DNA of 64,000 bases from Diabrotica undecimpunctata (GCF_040954645.1 NC_092806.1:162870328-162934327); one strand, 5' to 3'; positions 23,961 to 37,417 are shown, numbered from the stretch's first letter. The notes: a model not told the origin generated them from the sequence alone. A program made the numbers and translations.

Positions 23961-24803
23961 TCTGTTTTATACCTTATAAAACGAATATTAATTAGAACCA
24001 TGCTAAAACCATATTACACAACAATTAAAATAAACAATGAGTTGTTGGTTCTAGTAAAACAAGAGCTATATAGGTATAGTATTTTTATTTATTTATTTTT
24101 ATGTTTTCAAGAACTTAAAATTTAGCAATTTGATGCTGTATGCAATTCTACTACCACATTAAAATTATCATTCTCGACAACATATTTATGTAGATATACT
24201 CTATTAAAGTAAATTTTTAACATTAAAGTACTACAGAGAACTACCTACAGATATGATTAAGATGCTGACAGGTTTTTGTGAAAGTCTGTTCAGGAGCCAG
24301 CCTAAAGTCGTATCGTAAGCTTAACAGATCGTTAACTCATTGAATTGCACGCCCGAGAAAATCGGTTAGAGGCCCATTATTGAGCCTCAAGTTTGCTTTC
24401 TTATTGAGTGACAGAGTTCAATCAGTAGCTCAATGGGATCAGTGGGACGTGTCAATGCCGCCGTTTTAATTAGAGGCAGATAATCAGTGGTCTAATAAAA
24501 ATAGTAACGGCAAAGGGAGGTCGGACAATGTACGAATTTTTAATTAAAGTAAAAGGGGTTAAAAGAGGGTAATTAGTTTGGAAAATACAACTAATTAAAT
24601 AGTATACAAATAAACAGATACACTATATGCTATTTTCCCTGTTAAGTAATAATACTAGATTTTTTTAACGATAACATTGAAATAGGGTATTCAAAAATGC
24701 GCGAATATCGAAATTAATGCCATCTGCGTACTTAAATTCTACGAACAAAGAGACAATAGTTAAAGAATTCAAAGTAGGTAGTTATAGCAGACTATTATAA
24801 AAG
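23961..24803. other. no gene recognised
   Basis: AT-rich, with a more balanced patch at 24270-24540 lacking any open frame. Nothing assignable. Confidence 0.45.
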
Positions 24804-24900
24804 CAAAGGTTTAAGAAAAATATCAGAAATTATTGTAGGTGTTAAAATGTCCAAAAAGATGGATACGCCAACATTTTTTTTACAAGTTACTGGATGTTTA
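24804..24900 (+). repeat. direct repeat copy 1 flanking piggyBac remnant
   Basis: About 95 bp that recur in the same orientation at 26620-26714 with roughly three quarters of bases matching; shared blocks include gttaaaatgt, ggat.cgccaaca and caagttact. Confidence 0.65.
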
Positions 24901-25039
24901 ACTCTTTTATTACTGTGGAAACATATATGTCCCAGCGGATTTCAAAAAATCTGCTGGCATCTGTTTGTCCCTAAAGCCCATTTGGATGATTAATACAGGT
25001 GAGTAATATATAATAATTATTTTTGATATTGTTTTTGCC

Positions 25040-26400
25040 CTAATATGGCACGTAGACGTTTTCTAACACAAAAAGAGCTTCAAGAAAAATTAAAAACCTC
25101 TCAAATATTTCTGAAAATGAATCCGAGGAAGAACCTTATGCTGCCTCAGATTCTGATGAAGTACCTGAGAATACTTCTAACCGTGTGGGTGCACTGCTTT
25201 CGACGAAGAAAGTTCTGATAACGCGGAAATATCTAAAGATGAGTCTGAAAGGATTGAATACTGCACAATGGAATATACCAAATACAAACATTGTCTCAAA
25301 AAAGAAATTTATACCCAAAGAAATGGGATAACAATACTAAATATTGATAAAGGTTCCCGTCTTGTTAATATTTTTCTTAAATTTTTTCCGTGTAGTTTAT
25401 TTATGCATATTGCTTGATTTACAAACCAAAAAATAGCACCACTTCCAAAAACAGAAGTAAAAAATTAAACACCGAAAAAACAGATATGTAGGAAATGATG
25501 ACAGTGATTGGTTGTACTATAGTTATGTGTTAAAATAAAGTATCTATATCATCTATCTCACACTACTGGTCACAAAACGAATCACTTTCGAATACCCTCA
25601 TAAAAAAATCTATTTCAAGACATCGCTGTTTATTTCTGCTATCTAAGTCCAACTAGAATAATCCTGAACGAGATGGTAATATATCAAAAACATACTACAT
25701 CGATGAAGTGGTTTCTTGTTTGAAATAAACTTTTGTAAAGGCGAGGACTGAGAGTTCCCATCAGTCCATCGACGAATCAATGACTTCAAGAACTTCAAAG
25801 GAAGATCTGCCCTGAAGTTGTATCTTTCTATGAAGCCAGTAAAAAGATAGATTTTTCACTTAGTTCAACTTACTAAACACCCTTAATTTTCTATGTTTGG
25901 CAACCTATATGGCCAATCGGATAAACATAGCGAAATATAAAAATTATAAAATGTAAAGGGATGATATAAAGTTTTTACTTTTATTCGAAAGAATTTTAGC
26001 GACTAAATGGAAAGATATAAAAGAAGTGATGCTGATGTCTAATTATCACAGTACAACTGTGGAAATAAGTAGATTTCGCCGATTAAAACGTTACCACATA
26101 ATATTATATGGACCAAAAATATGCGAAATGGCGAAGAACAGTTTTGTATAGATTAGTTATTTACGCTATTGTAAATTCTTGGATTATATACAAGAATTTG
26201 CAAAAAAAAGTGTACAATAATGGAACACAAAATTTTTACTTTTGAATTTTCTAGTGCTACTAGCACCACTAGCTAAATTAGGAAGATCGAAAGCAAATAA
26301 ATGTAAAAAATGAATAAGTGACCATTCTGGACGAATCTCCAAACATAGAAACAGATGGTCAACGTTGGACACCATTTGTAACAACAAATACTTACTAGGA
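25040..26400 (+). mobile_element. piggyBac-like transposase remnant
   Basis: Plus strand. It starts with MARRRFLTQKELQE at 25046 and, after a frameshift, an acidic stretch NESEEEPYAASDSDEVPEN (25115-25170), the typical N-terminus of piggyBac-like transposases. At 25990-26090 it reads WKDIKEVMLMSNYHSTTVE, matching the block after the second catalytic region (W-K-D-x-K-x-V-x-x-L-S-N). Many stops and frameshifts; large parts including most of the catalytic core are not readable. No TTAA-flanked terminal repeats were recognised. Direct repeats flank it at 24804 and 26620. Confidence 0.68.
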
Positions 26401-26619
26401 GGAGTAACAAAATAAATCAGAACCTCGAACTACGCCTATTTGTACAGCTTGTTTTTTGCCACATCATTCATAAGAACTGTTTATTTTGAATATAAGTTTG
26501 GTTCTTTACTGAGTGAAAAATGAAATAAAAATCAATCACTTTGTTAGGATTTTAGGTATCAACGAATATCATTAAAGTGATTTTAAACAGTTTTATTTAG
26601 CTACAATAAAATCATTAAT

Positions 26620-26714
26620 TAAAGGGTCAAGAAGAAAGTCAGAAATTGTGAGTTAAAATGTACAAAAATGGTGGATTCGCCAACAATTTTTTGTATATCA
26701 AGTTACTAAATATT
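26620..26714 (+). repeat. direct repeat copy 2 flanking piggyBac remnant
   Basis: Second copy of the 24804-24900 sequence, same orientation, about 1.8 kb away; it diverges abruptly after caagttact. Confidence 0.65.
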
Positions 26715-27945
26715 CCACCAAATTTTAGAATTATATTTTCATAACATTACTAACATGCCGAGGTATATAAATGTCGTAATTATGAGTATGGGAGCATTAT
26801 GTGATTTTTTGAAGAATAAAAACAGATATACTTAATGATGATATATAAATAACATAATATTATATCTTAGATTACTGGATTTCTAAATTTTACACAGCTC
26901 TATAGTTTCTAAGTGTGTCTTCAAAGTGTAACAAATACTAGTAAGTGAATAAAGAACTTCTTTTATTTTTCCTTTTATTTGATTCAGTTAGAAAGCTCAA
27001 GCTCTCAATAAGATTACTCTTGCTATAAAAGCAGTATTTACTTCAATGTTTACCGATACCACACAAAGAATAATTAATATATAAACAGAATTTCACTAGT
27101 TGCATTTAGACACCGCCTTTAGTTTTAATATAGCTCTAAACGACTCTCTACGAGCAACAAAAGCAATAATACAGAGTAACAAACTGTTCGTTCAATCCAC
27201 TTTGGAATTTGCATACGGTTTGCTCCACAAAAGAGTCGGGCTTGTGTTGTTGAAGCTTTTAAACCAGACACATTTACTGCTTCAATTATGACTTGATAAA
27301 AAGTTTGTAGAAATCGACCTGGTAATCTCGTAACAGGATATTTTATGATTCATGAGTTTTGTTAATTTGAAATATAAAATTTAATATGGCAAAAGGTTTT
27401 GTTTAGAACTTTATATGGAGTCTGACTTGGGAAATTAAAACGTTGACTTGTAATACATTTTATGTACTAGATTTCTGTTAATTTTTGGACAAACAATTGC
27501 AAAATGATACAATTTATATTATATAATAATACAAGATACCATTTTATATTTATTGGCACAGCTGATGTTTAAATATATCAACACTCACTAAAACTAACAC
27601 ACGTTTAACAAAATTTAATAAATACGACACACCTAAAGAACGCATTTTTTGAAATTATACACAATAATCACTTTGATCATGTATCAAAAGTAATTTGAGG
27701 GTTGGCTGTTCAGTCAACTCTAAGAACAATCTTATCTGTAATTGTTTTATTTCTCTGTTGTGCAGCGTACATACTGCATAGTGTCCTATAGACTGCAAAG
27801 CATATAAACCTCCGGAAACAAATATTGCCATTTGTACAAACTCTCTAACTTCCATTTTATGAATTTAGGAATTATCTACCGTTCATACCCTTGTCCAAAA
27901 TATCACCTTACCACTACCTTTCTACATTAAACACTAAAATTACCT
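26715..27945. other. no gene recognised
   Basis: AT-rich. Open frames at 27100-27291 (plus) and 27655-27855 (minus) have no known motif and no splice context that I could defend. Confidence 0.45.
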
Positions 27946-27949
27946 TTAT

Positions 27950-28492
27950 ATGGATTCCATATCACATTGGTACCCAGCAACGAACTCTTAGATCAGCATG
28001 TTAAAACGGGTTCAAGAGATACCACATCAACAACTTACATTCAAATTTGCAAAGATTTAAAAACAAAAGCATATAGATTCGTCAGGAGATTATGGCAAAT
28101 CCACTGGAGCTCCTTAAATACATAATTACGTGAAATCCAGCCCTCATTCTCCAGCCAATAAACACTGGCCCTACGGGACTATCTAAACAAAACTTTACAA
28201 TTATACGAAGAATCTGTATAGGCCACAGCAAACTAACACACAGCTTCCTAATGGCATCAAATGTCCGGCTTATCTGATAAACCGAATTTTAACAATATGT
28301 AGGATTCTCAGTGATCTCAACCAGATACACAGAGTTCTTCAGTTTACAGAAAAATATTGTTGTATCATAAACTCATAAAATATTTTATATGACAACTTAT
28401 TAATGCTACTATACCCCTTGTAATGCTGTTTGTAATCGATTCCATACGAGTAGCCATAGTTTCTGAGCACGTAAATGTAAATAAAAAAAAAT
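27950..28492 (+). mobile_element. I/Jockey-group 3' terminal fragment with poly(A)
   Basis: End of an ORF2. Plus strand reads KDLKTKAYRFVRRLWQIHWSS, then QNFTIIRRICIGHSKLTHSF (R-x-x-I-G-H-x-x-L-T-H is the signature just before the terminal zinc knuckle), with frameshifts. The 3' UTR ends GAGCACGTAAATGTAAAT and a poly(A) run at 28481-28489. This end resembles that of the copy at 2685-3990 (both …CACGT..AT.TAAAT then A-run), so the two belong to related families. Confidence 0.75.
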
Positions 28493-29325
28493 ATATCAAG
28501 TAATATCGAACGAACAACAATTAAGCAACTATTTTAAACAACAGTTTAATGTGACAAACTGCTTGTTACATTGTCCAATATCTTTCTTCAGTTTTATTTT
28601 TATTTCACGAATATTGCAACGATCAACGCTAATTGCCAATTATGTAGCTTTACAACTCCTTACTGGAAATTGTTGATTCTTTTGAAATGCCATTATATAG
28701 ACTTATGAAAGAAAATATTTAATCGGTATGTTACATTCAAAAAATTATACTGGTATTATATGTCTAGAATAAAATAAAATAAATAATTAATCAATATTTA
28801 AACAGAATCTTGTTTAGTGTTTTTAGTTATAATGTCACTTTCATCAAGTTACGCATCTACGTAAACGTATCGATTGCCTATCAGGATATTGTTATATTGC
28901 ATGCATTATCATACATTAGTAGTAACTACCCATATTTATTTAACGCTAATAGTGTTAATAAAATGTTAAATATGCATTTACCCAAGAGCATATTGTTATA
29001 GCAAAATTATGGTAATATACTCGTTTTATAATGGACGTTTGTGCTTTATTATTAGCTCTAATGCAATAAACTCATCTTATCAAGCCATTAATTCTGCTAT
29101 ACCTAAAATTAAAGCTCGTCATGTAATTAGAGACCAGCAGGAATCTAGTTAGAACTTTCCTCGGTTTATGAAATAAGGGAAGGAAAAAAATATATAGGGA
29201 TAGACTGGGCTACAAGTTAAATAGCAGCGTTTAAACATTTTGATTTAAAACAAGCATACAAAAAGTATAAGCAAGAGAAATGTTTCCGATTTATTGTACT
29301 TATCGTTTTTATCTTTATGTATGTA
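28493..29325. other. no gene recognised
   Basis: AT-rich spacer without identifiable features. Confidence 0.5.
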
Positions 29326-29329
29326 TATA

Positions 29330-29640
29330 TTTCTAAATTGCATCAGCCCAGTATTGGTCATAACAAGTCTTCTGATAGAGATGTCTTGTTTAACCTTCTC
29401 TCCACAAGACTTCTTCAGTTATCCTCTCCAACCTTATCCAGAAACTTCATAAATAATTCGATATCTCTCTCTCCAATGGCGCTACAGCCCAATCAAGACT
29501 TAGTCTCTTCCAAACTATGCCACCAACCTTGTCGATCCCGCGCCGATCTTCTCCAGGTTCTCCGTCTAGCCTGTCACTTCGTGCTCCCACCTTCGATGAC
29601 CAGTCCATCGAAGCCTCTGAAATAGTTCGATATATTGGAT
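29330..29640 (-). mobile_element. RTE-like 3' tip
   Basis: Minus strand reads GFDGLVIEGGSTK, RTWRRSARDRQGWWHSLEET and LGCSAIGERDIELFMKF: the last residues of an RTE-like ORF (D-R-x-G-W motif) and the following UTR. The plus-strand open frame at 29317-29625 is its shadow. Confidence 0.62.
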
Positions 29641-31245
29641 GATAATCACTTCATCGTTGTTAACACTTTAGTCTATCCTCTATAAATTTAGCTTAGTTGC
29701 TACACACAGTCTTGTTCTAATTAATTTTTGCTCTAATTAGTCACGTTAAGTATTCTTAATAATCGCATCTTCACTGTTCAAGACTTTGATTTATTCATTA
29801 GGCACTTATAGAATCTGGATTTATTTATTATGCACTTATACAAACACTGTTTCACATAAAATATTATTAAATAAACTTATAAAATATGATATTAAAAGGC
29901 GTTTAGATAATATCCTATAAATTTATTTTTTAAATAGGCAACAACGTTTATATAGATGGAGAACTTAGTAAGCGAAGAATTATATCCTATGAAGTCACGC
30001 AGAGAACAGTATTAGAAAACATTTCGTGAATTTACTCTGCAGTTTATATCATGTACTCACATTTTGTGTCACATGCTGTATTAAAATTAAAATTAATGTA
30101 TTTTTGTAAGTGCTCATATTTAACTAACTATTTATATTTGGACATTTGTTAAAATTTTCTTGTTTGAATATATAAGTCTCATGCACAAGGGGTACTTGAC
30201 TTTTATAGTAGATCTACTTCAGTGAGTTTTTATGTTTATTTATTATTTAGTATGCTTTTTGTTTCTTGTGATCTATTTTATAATGTAAGCTTTCTAAATA
30301 AACATTATCCTCATACGTTAAATACCACCCTTAATTTTCTTCTATTCTAATAAGACTGATTGAGCCCTGGTCTAATCTTGCTCCCAAATCTAATTTGTTA
30401 CCGTGTCCTACACTTCTCCCAACAGTAGTTGTTAATACTTTATACAATCTCACAATTTTTACATAAATTCAATTAGAGACTGGTATTTCTTGGTTTTTTC
30501 GAACTACAATTGAAGCATTGGTCGAATTATAGTATTGGTCGATAATGTCACCATTTGTAGAGTTTCTCACGTGCAGTTAAAAAACATGCTCTATTTCTAC
30601 GACATCCATAGATAATTAAACAGAGCCTCTTTTATTTACAACTCAATGATTTTTCGAATTTTCTAAATTAAATGTTACCTTGAATTAGAAAATAATTTCC
30701 ATTGTAATAATTTATAAAAATGGTAACCTTTTTTGAATACAGCACGTTTTGGAATTGAAGTATGTCAAATTATCTAATATTTCGGTTTCTAGGTACTATT
30801 TAACATTGTATTGAAAAAAAATGGATTTTAATATTGAGACGCATCTAAGTTACTTCGTATTGTACTAAGCAGCACAATTTGTAAAATCTAACGCTAAAAA
30901 AACAAGTACAGCTCAATATATAACTTAATAACTTTTCTAACTTTTCTTAATAAGTTTTCTATTATTGGGCCCTGAATAGATACTTATTAGCTTCTTTACT
31001 GAAAATTTGCTTTGTTTTACTTTTAAATTTATTTTTAAATTTACACTTTCCGCCTCTTGACTTAACTATTAACTCATGTGTATTATTGACTATTAAAACA
31101 ATGCCATCAGTGGATATGAGACAGTTTAGGTACTATCTATTGATGCTAATTCCTGTATTAACCCGTTTTAATTATTTAAAGGTGCTTTCTAAGATTTCAT
31201 TCACATTTCAACTATGTATAAATCTCTTCGAGATATTATTATCTT
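29641..31245. other. no gene recognised
   Basis: AT-rich DNA; no coding motif or repeat recognised. The 30970-31250 portion may be the very end of the next retroelement. Confidence 0.45.
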
Positions 31246-31249
31246 ATGC

Positions 31250-32760
31250 CACTTTTTTACTCGATTTCTTCTAGTTACTCCATGTACCCTTTGTAAACAT
31301 ATCATCTCTGCTGTCTGTATCTTACTTTGCTGTTGCTTACTTAGTACCTAGGACTTACATCCATACGTAAGAATTGATGTATATTATAGACCTATATACA
31401 CTTTGTTAGTTTGTTTCGTTGCTTCTTTCATGTTGATAAGTGTTCTTCCTAGTGTCTGATATAATCTATTTGATTTATATATCCTTTTGTTTATCTCTAA
31501 TTCTTACCTGCTAGTTTCCTCAATTGTCACTTAAAGTATTCAAATATTTTCACCTGTTTAATTTATATTTCTTCAATCTGGACTTACATATCCACTCTAT
31601 CATTTGCTATGACATTTACTGTTGATTTCTCCTTGTTTATGTTCATACCCAATTTGTTTGATAGTTTGTTCCATATTTTTACACTTCTTTGGATCACTTC
31701 TTTTATCATTGCTAGTATTTCCACATTATTTAGATACACACAATATGACATCTTCGTTTTTTTGTAGGTTTCGGTACCTCATATGTAGAAGTATATATTT
31801 TATTTTTATGTCTTTTATGATATTATCCATAAATGTAATAAATAATAAAGAACTTAAACTTTTCCCTCGTTTTACACCCTCTATAGTTGTGAACTCGTCT
31901 GATATCATATTTTAACTTACTATGCGATTTTTAGTGTTTTTGTATATTGATTGAATAACTCTTTTTATCCGGTATATATCTTCTTTTCAGACTTTCACAT
32001 ACATTTGACCTTGGCCGTAATTTTGTAATTTTTTCGTAACTGTGGTAAGCAGGGTGATTCCTCGATAGTTATTACAATTTTTATTATCGCTATTCTTCTG
32101 AATAGGTACAATCAAACCTATTTCCCAGTCTGTAGGTACTTCTTTCTCTTTCCATGCTATATTGAGCAAATTCCAGTTTTTGTTTCCTTTTGTTACCTGT
32201 GACTTTTATACTCATATATGTAATGTTTCTTGTAATGTCATATTCCTCATTATCGCTTTTTCTTTGTGAGAATCTGTAGTGATTGTTGTTTCCAGCTGTA
32301 AAAATTTTAAAAATGATCTCATCTCTTTATTATTGCCTTTTCTTCTATTAATAGGTTTCCATTTTCGTTCTTTATCGACGCTACTTCTTTGTTTTGATTA
32401 CCTCTTAGAACTTTTATAACTTTATAGAATAGTTTTTGGTTGCTCCTACTACCTTCTTCTAGTTTGCCTCCAAATTCTTTCCAGCACCGTTGTTTTACTT
32501 TAAATATTACATTTTTTACTATTTTCATATACTCTTTATTCAGTTTATAGTTTTCACCTGTTCTCTTACGTAAATATTTTCTCCATATTTTGTTTGTTGT
32601 AGTTTCTTATTTCTATTCCTTCATTAATTGCTTCAGCATATTTCTTTGCTATTATTTTCTTTTTAATTGGTATGATTTTATCATTTTATACTGTTTTGTT
32701 ATGCCAGTTTCATTTTATTTTTAATTTGTTATTTTTATCTCAATAATTTTTTATTTTAAT
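31250..32760 (-). mobile_element. RTE-like element: linker, RT and C-terminal domain
   Basis: Read downwards from 32760. 32319-32528: QRCWKEFGGKLEEGSRSNQK and FYKVIKVLRGN (linker before RT). 31987-32169: AWKEKEVPTDWEIGLIVPIQ and NCNNYRGITLLTTV (RT fingers). 31726-31908: SLSSLLFITFMDNIIKDIK (motif B and following helix) then KNEDVILC where the palm box should be; the two catalytic Asp codons are lost or out of frame. 31300-31400: YGC.S.VLSKQQQSKIQTAEM (C-terminal domain). The same order as in other RTE copies here but with a gap between fingers and motif B. A plus-strand copy starts about 30 bp away. Confidence 0.82.
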
Positions 32761-32779
32761 TTCGCTTATAACTGAATTA

Positions 32780-33740
32780 TACGAACACATTATTGGAACA
32801 GTTAAAGTGCTTGACACATTCTCAAACCAATTACATGCACAACAAAGTGTCAGACAAGGATGTATACTGTCTCTTTAATTATTTGATATATGTAAGGAGC
32901 ATATTATGAGAAGAGCGCTTGAAGGGAGGGAAAAGGGAATCTCAATAAATGACCGAAAAATAAATAACCTACGTTTTGCAGACGACACAGCCCTTCTTGC
33001 AAATAGTTAAGGCTAGTTAATTGATTTCATACGATTGGTTTAAATATTTGGTCTGCAGTTAAACATATCAAAGAGAAAGATCATAATAGTGGATATACTA
33101 AATAAAAATCATCCACACATAACCACGATTACCGGTTTGAGGTTGTAAGCTCACACTTATATCCGAGATCATTCATCACAAACACAGGGTCACTACAGAA
33201 AGAAACTAATCGTAGATGTAAACGTGATTTAGCGAAAGTCGCCGTAGGAAAGATGGCCAAAATATGGATGGACTCTCAAATTTCACAACGAGGTTGATCA
33301 AATTCTTAATATTCCCTATACTGACATACGGATGTGAGTCTCGGACCCTACGGCAAGCGGAAAAAAGGAAGAAAGGCGCCACTGAAATTTTCTGTTAGAG
33401 ATGAATGTTACGAATTCCTTGGACAGACCACAGGACAAATAATTTAATTCTAAATGAGCTTAAAGTCAGCAAACAGCTGTTTAGCAAAGTCTATTTCCAA
33501 CAATTAAAATACTTTTAGAAGAGCAAAAACAGAAAACATGGAAATACTTATTATCCAAGGAAAAGTAGAAGGTCAAAGATCACGAGCAAGATCCCAATAT
33601 GATGGATCGATCAAATTATAGGAACATGCAAAGAATCTATGCATGAGTTAAGAGATATGACCAGAAACAGAGATCTTTTGAGACGGAAAATACACGACAT
33701 CATGATTACCAGGGGGGTCCAGATTAAAGAGAGAGATTTT
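32780..33740 (+). mobile_element. RTE-like element: RT palm to ORF end
   Basis: Plus strand reads SVRQGCILSL (motif B), EHIMRRALEGREKGISINDR, NNLRFADDTALLANS (palm F-A-D-D intact), LQLNISKRKIII, then NIPYTDIRM and the C-terminal tip CKESMHELRDMTRNRDLLRR to about 33690. Stops occur after ILSL and after ANS. Lies head-to-head with the minus-strand copy at 31250-32760. Both cover the RT second half, so they are two insertions and not one split element. Confidence 0.82.
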
Positions 33741-36700
33741 TATTTCCTCTTTTATTATTGCTACTATCAGATAATAATCGCTGTTTATTTCGGGTCTATG
33801 TTTCACTCTTACATCGGTTGTTTTATTTCTGTTTCTATTTTCTGTCAGTATATATCGAGTATTATGAACTTTTCTCCTCTACTAGGTACGTAAGATATAA
33901 AATATGTGGCTGTCTTTTATTTTGTTGGTACGTAAACCGGTATGTTTTGCAAGCTGTATTTTTATTTAGAGCCATCGGAGTGTATATCACTCTAGTACAA
34001 AGAGCATTTTTACTTTTGAAAGTGTCTTTCGTTCTATCCGTATAGTGCTAATCCGGTGTTAAACGTTTCTCCTCTAATGATTCGCGGGCTGAAATTGATT
34101 TAACAATGTGAGAAGCTTGTGATTACTGGGGGTAATTTTATAAGATTTTGGATTTGTGGATATTGCGTATTTATCTTACAGTAACCCACATTAAAACCAA
34201 ATAATAGCTAAACATTGTTGTAAAATCATTTAATCATTTGAGACAGAAATATAAAGTACATCCACGTTCATGGCTAATTGTAGCGTCATTTACCGCCAAT
34301 ACTAAAGGAATGTTCCAATAATCGGGCATGTCATTCCGTGGGATTTCAACTGTAATTGGTAGGAAGTTTCCTCTAATTCTCTTCGGAAGGATAACGGGCC
34401 ACTAACTACGTATCAAAATCAGAATGAGGGTACCCAAGATGCCTTGGATTTCCAAAGGGAAATTTATGACCTTTACGTGCCTTTTGATGTTCGCTTTATC
34501 AAGTCAGTTATTTAAATGGACCGCTTCGATATTACAAATATTTTATTATCTATCTGATGTAGTAAATAGCACAACTTAATCTCCAAGGTATTGCAATTCA
34601 GTAAGATTTAACTGTTTTTTATTCGTAAAATTTTCTGAAACTCGTTTTTAGTTTCGTCATGAGTCATTAAGATGTTTGATTTAGTTTAAACATCATACAA
34701 AATACAAACGCAGCTATTTTATAACTTATAATGCATATTTTCCATTCCAATAAGCTATATATTGAAATAGCTTCTAGTTTAAAACAAAGTTTTAACAGAA
34801 TTTAATGTTTGGAGAATTATTAAATTTCTACAAATACGTTATTAATTAACTGCACTTCTATATATTCACATTCACATTAAATTTCATTTCGATGTTATTT
34901 GCAAACATGAAGCAACTCTCTAGTATATGTATGTAGATACCGATGTATATATAAATTTATTAGCCCAGGGAAATACGCGGAATTTTCGTAGCACTCGTCC
35001 CTCCAGGCAAACGACAGTTGTTTTAAGTAGTACGGACCTCTACAACAAGGACCTGTATCTTTCATACAGTCAAATTTTTGGACTTAATTAGTAATTAACA
35101 AATTCAGGTCTAAAAACGAAAAATTTTTGCTTTTTTCGTCCATCAGCAAAAAGTAAAGCATTTGAAAAGAATTTGAGAGTAAGAAACTTATAAAGTCATA
35201 TATAAACCTGCAAAATAGCGTTTTTTTAACGTTCCTATCCTTATTTGTTGCTAAGAAAGTTACAAAATATGTCAAAATTTCGGTTTTTATAAATGGTACT
35301 TTTTGAAAAATAAACTTATCACCTTTATATTACACATAATGTTGGGTCTTGTGGTGCTTAAAGTAAAATTGAAATTTCAAATTGATCCGTCAAATAGTTT
35401 AAAAGTTATTTAATTTGTTTATCCCAAATAATTTTTTTTTTCAACAATAAAGTCAGAAAATTATGTAGTTATAGTAATTATACGGGTAGCTTCTGAAAGA
35501 AGAAGATTTATTCTATTAATATTATTTAAAAAAAATTTAAATAAAAATAATTTTAAAATATTGCAAAAACACTTCCATTTTTTGCTTATAAACAATAGCA
35601 ACAACTTTTTAACCATTGCCTGTAAAAAATTGTTTTTTTATATTAAGAAAGCCTGCTTTTTTTACAAATTTAAAAGTAAAAAAAAGTTAACCTAGGACAA
35701 TTAGGGACGAAGTTAATCACTTCTTTTAAAACTGATAGCAGCTTTGTTTGTACCAACTAAGAGATACTTTGAAGTTTTAACGTGCAAAACTCAAAAAAGT
35801 TTTAATTTTAATGGAATGCTTTACAAAGCTTCAAAAATGTGGTCCTCAAAATCTGCCAGCTTTAAAACTCAAAATAACGTTAGAGGGGGAAGGCGCTATT
35901 AACTGTATCAATGGTTCTTGTTTATGGATTTCTACGTTTTTTTTTAATTTGCATGCACTTTTTGTGTATATTACGAATATGTATTATTTAAATAATTAAT
36001 TTGTTAAATTTGTTATTTTATTTGTTTAAACAATTTTATTTTCAGTTTTTTATTTTTTTTAGTGATACTTGAGGTAATTTTTATTTTAAATCAAATATTT
36101 ATGATTTACTTCTTCATAATAATTTTTTTATATTAGACTTCTTTTAATAATTTGAGTTATTCTCAAGACAAAAGTTATTCTTGTGTGTTTTTTGTAAAAT
36201 ACTTACTTTAAACGTAAAATACAAATAAACAATTAAAAATACCCAAAAAGCTGATTTTAACGTTTTTCGAGGCCATTTTTCAATAGATTGGACATCGAAT
36301 TTAAAAAACAAAAAACATGAGGTGAAAGTTTACAAATTAGTTACAAATGGCAAGTCCATTTTGCTTTTATATGGCATAAGTCAGTTTAAAATATCCATAA
36401 ACAAATTAATATACCGTTACGTTCCGGAATATATAGACATGACGTACATCTAAACTTTAACGTTTGAAATACATTGTTTATTTTTTACCCAGAAGCTAAA
36501 TCTTATTTCAATTTTATACGGGTAAAACAAAACCTAATTTATTTGGTGTTATTTATTTTTAAAACATTACATAAACCAACATTATTTTTCGAAATAATTG
36601 AATATGATAATTTGGTTTTTTTATATAAAATCTATTATAAATGAATTATTTACGAAGTTTATAAAATATTTATTGGCAAACTTAAATTTATCAAAATTTT

Positions 36701-36755
36701 ACAGAAACATCCTGAGTTTGCTAGGGAAACAGAATTATTTCTCAGTAAGAAAGCT
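33741..36755. other. no gene recognised; very AT-rich
   Basis: 33720-34150 has two overlapping open frames rich in Phe/Tyr/Leu with no recognisable domain. 35060-36300 is dominated by long A and T runs and reads like old non-autonomous repeat DNA, with a g-rich phrase (gagggggaaggcgct) near 35883. Confidence 0.45.
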
Positions 36756-37170
36756 GAGCCATCTTTGTTCACTGTCGTTGGGGAACATTTTTTGGTCTGT
36801 TTATATTTTGAAAATAAAGATGATTCTCTGACAGTATGAGATACAACCGATTCTCCAAGACAGTGATCAAAAGTATATTTAACTTCCGCTAACACAAGAT
36901 GCAGATCCTTTCCACAGTCTGAGAATTTATCACCAGGAAACACTGCGATTTGAAGATTGGGTTTGGAAAAAGAAAAATTTGAATACCAATCCTTCAAAAC
37001 TTCAGCAGTCCCGAACTTCTTAACTTAAATTTCTGTAGATGCAAAGAAAATTGTGGAGGTATATGTAGTTGCCGAAAATCAAATCAAATCAAATGCTGTG
37101 CATTATGCATTAATTGTTCTGTTGAAACCTGCAGTAAGATCATGGACACATCAAAATTAATCGACTAATT
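36756..37170 (+). mobile_element. Cys-rich C-terminal remnant of a TE-associated insect protein family
   Basis: Plus strand, mixed frames: LTQDADPFHSLRIYHQE (about 36894-36945), FEDWVWKKKNLNT (a W-x-W block), then one clean frame at 37038-37146 encoding CRCKENCGGICSCRKSNQ and IKCCALCINCSVETCSK. The spacing C-x-C-x4-C-x3-C-x-C then C-C-x2-C-x2-C followed by C is a compact metal-binding-type module found at the end of many uncharacterised, repeat-associated insect proteins, always after an E/D-W-G-W-like block. Its role is not known to me. Stops upstream show that it is dead. It could derive from a DNA transposon with an unusual accessory protein. Confidence 0.5.
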
Positions 37171-37417
37171 TGAAAAATTCGAAAATGACTGCTGGATAAC
37201 TGGAAAACAACTTTTTAAATATATAATTATGCTCAATATTATATTAAGATACCACTTAAAAAAACGCACCTCAAGAGTCTACCTTATAGGTTTTTGGAAA
37301 AAAGGTCGATAAAAATTTAATAATAACATAGGAAAGTTAACAAAATGATAAATTATATGAATAAAAAATATATAATAAAAAACTAAGCCTAATGGTTCAT
37401 TTTTATCGTATTCTTAC

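Noticed and set aside
27655..27855. 66-codon minus-strand frame considered as a possible extra host exon
   Set aside because: No UNC13-family similarity and no fitting splice sites or phase; flanking exons already join exactly.
29317..29625. Plus-strand open frame of 102 codons
   Set aside because: Antisense shadow of an RTE-like ORF tip that reads clearly on the minus strand.
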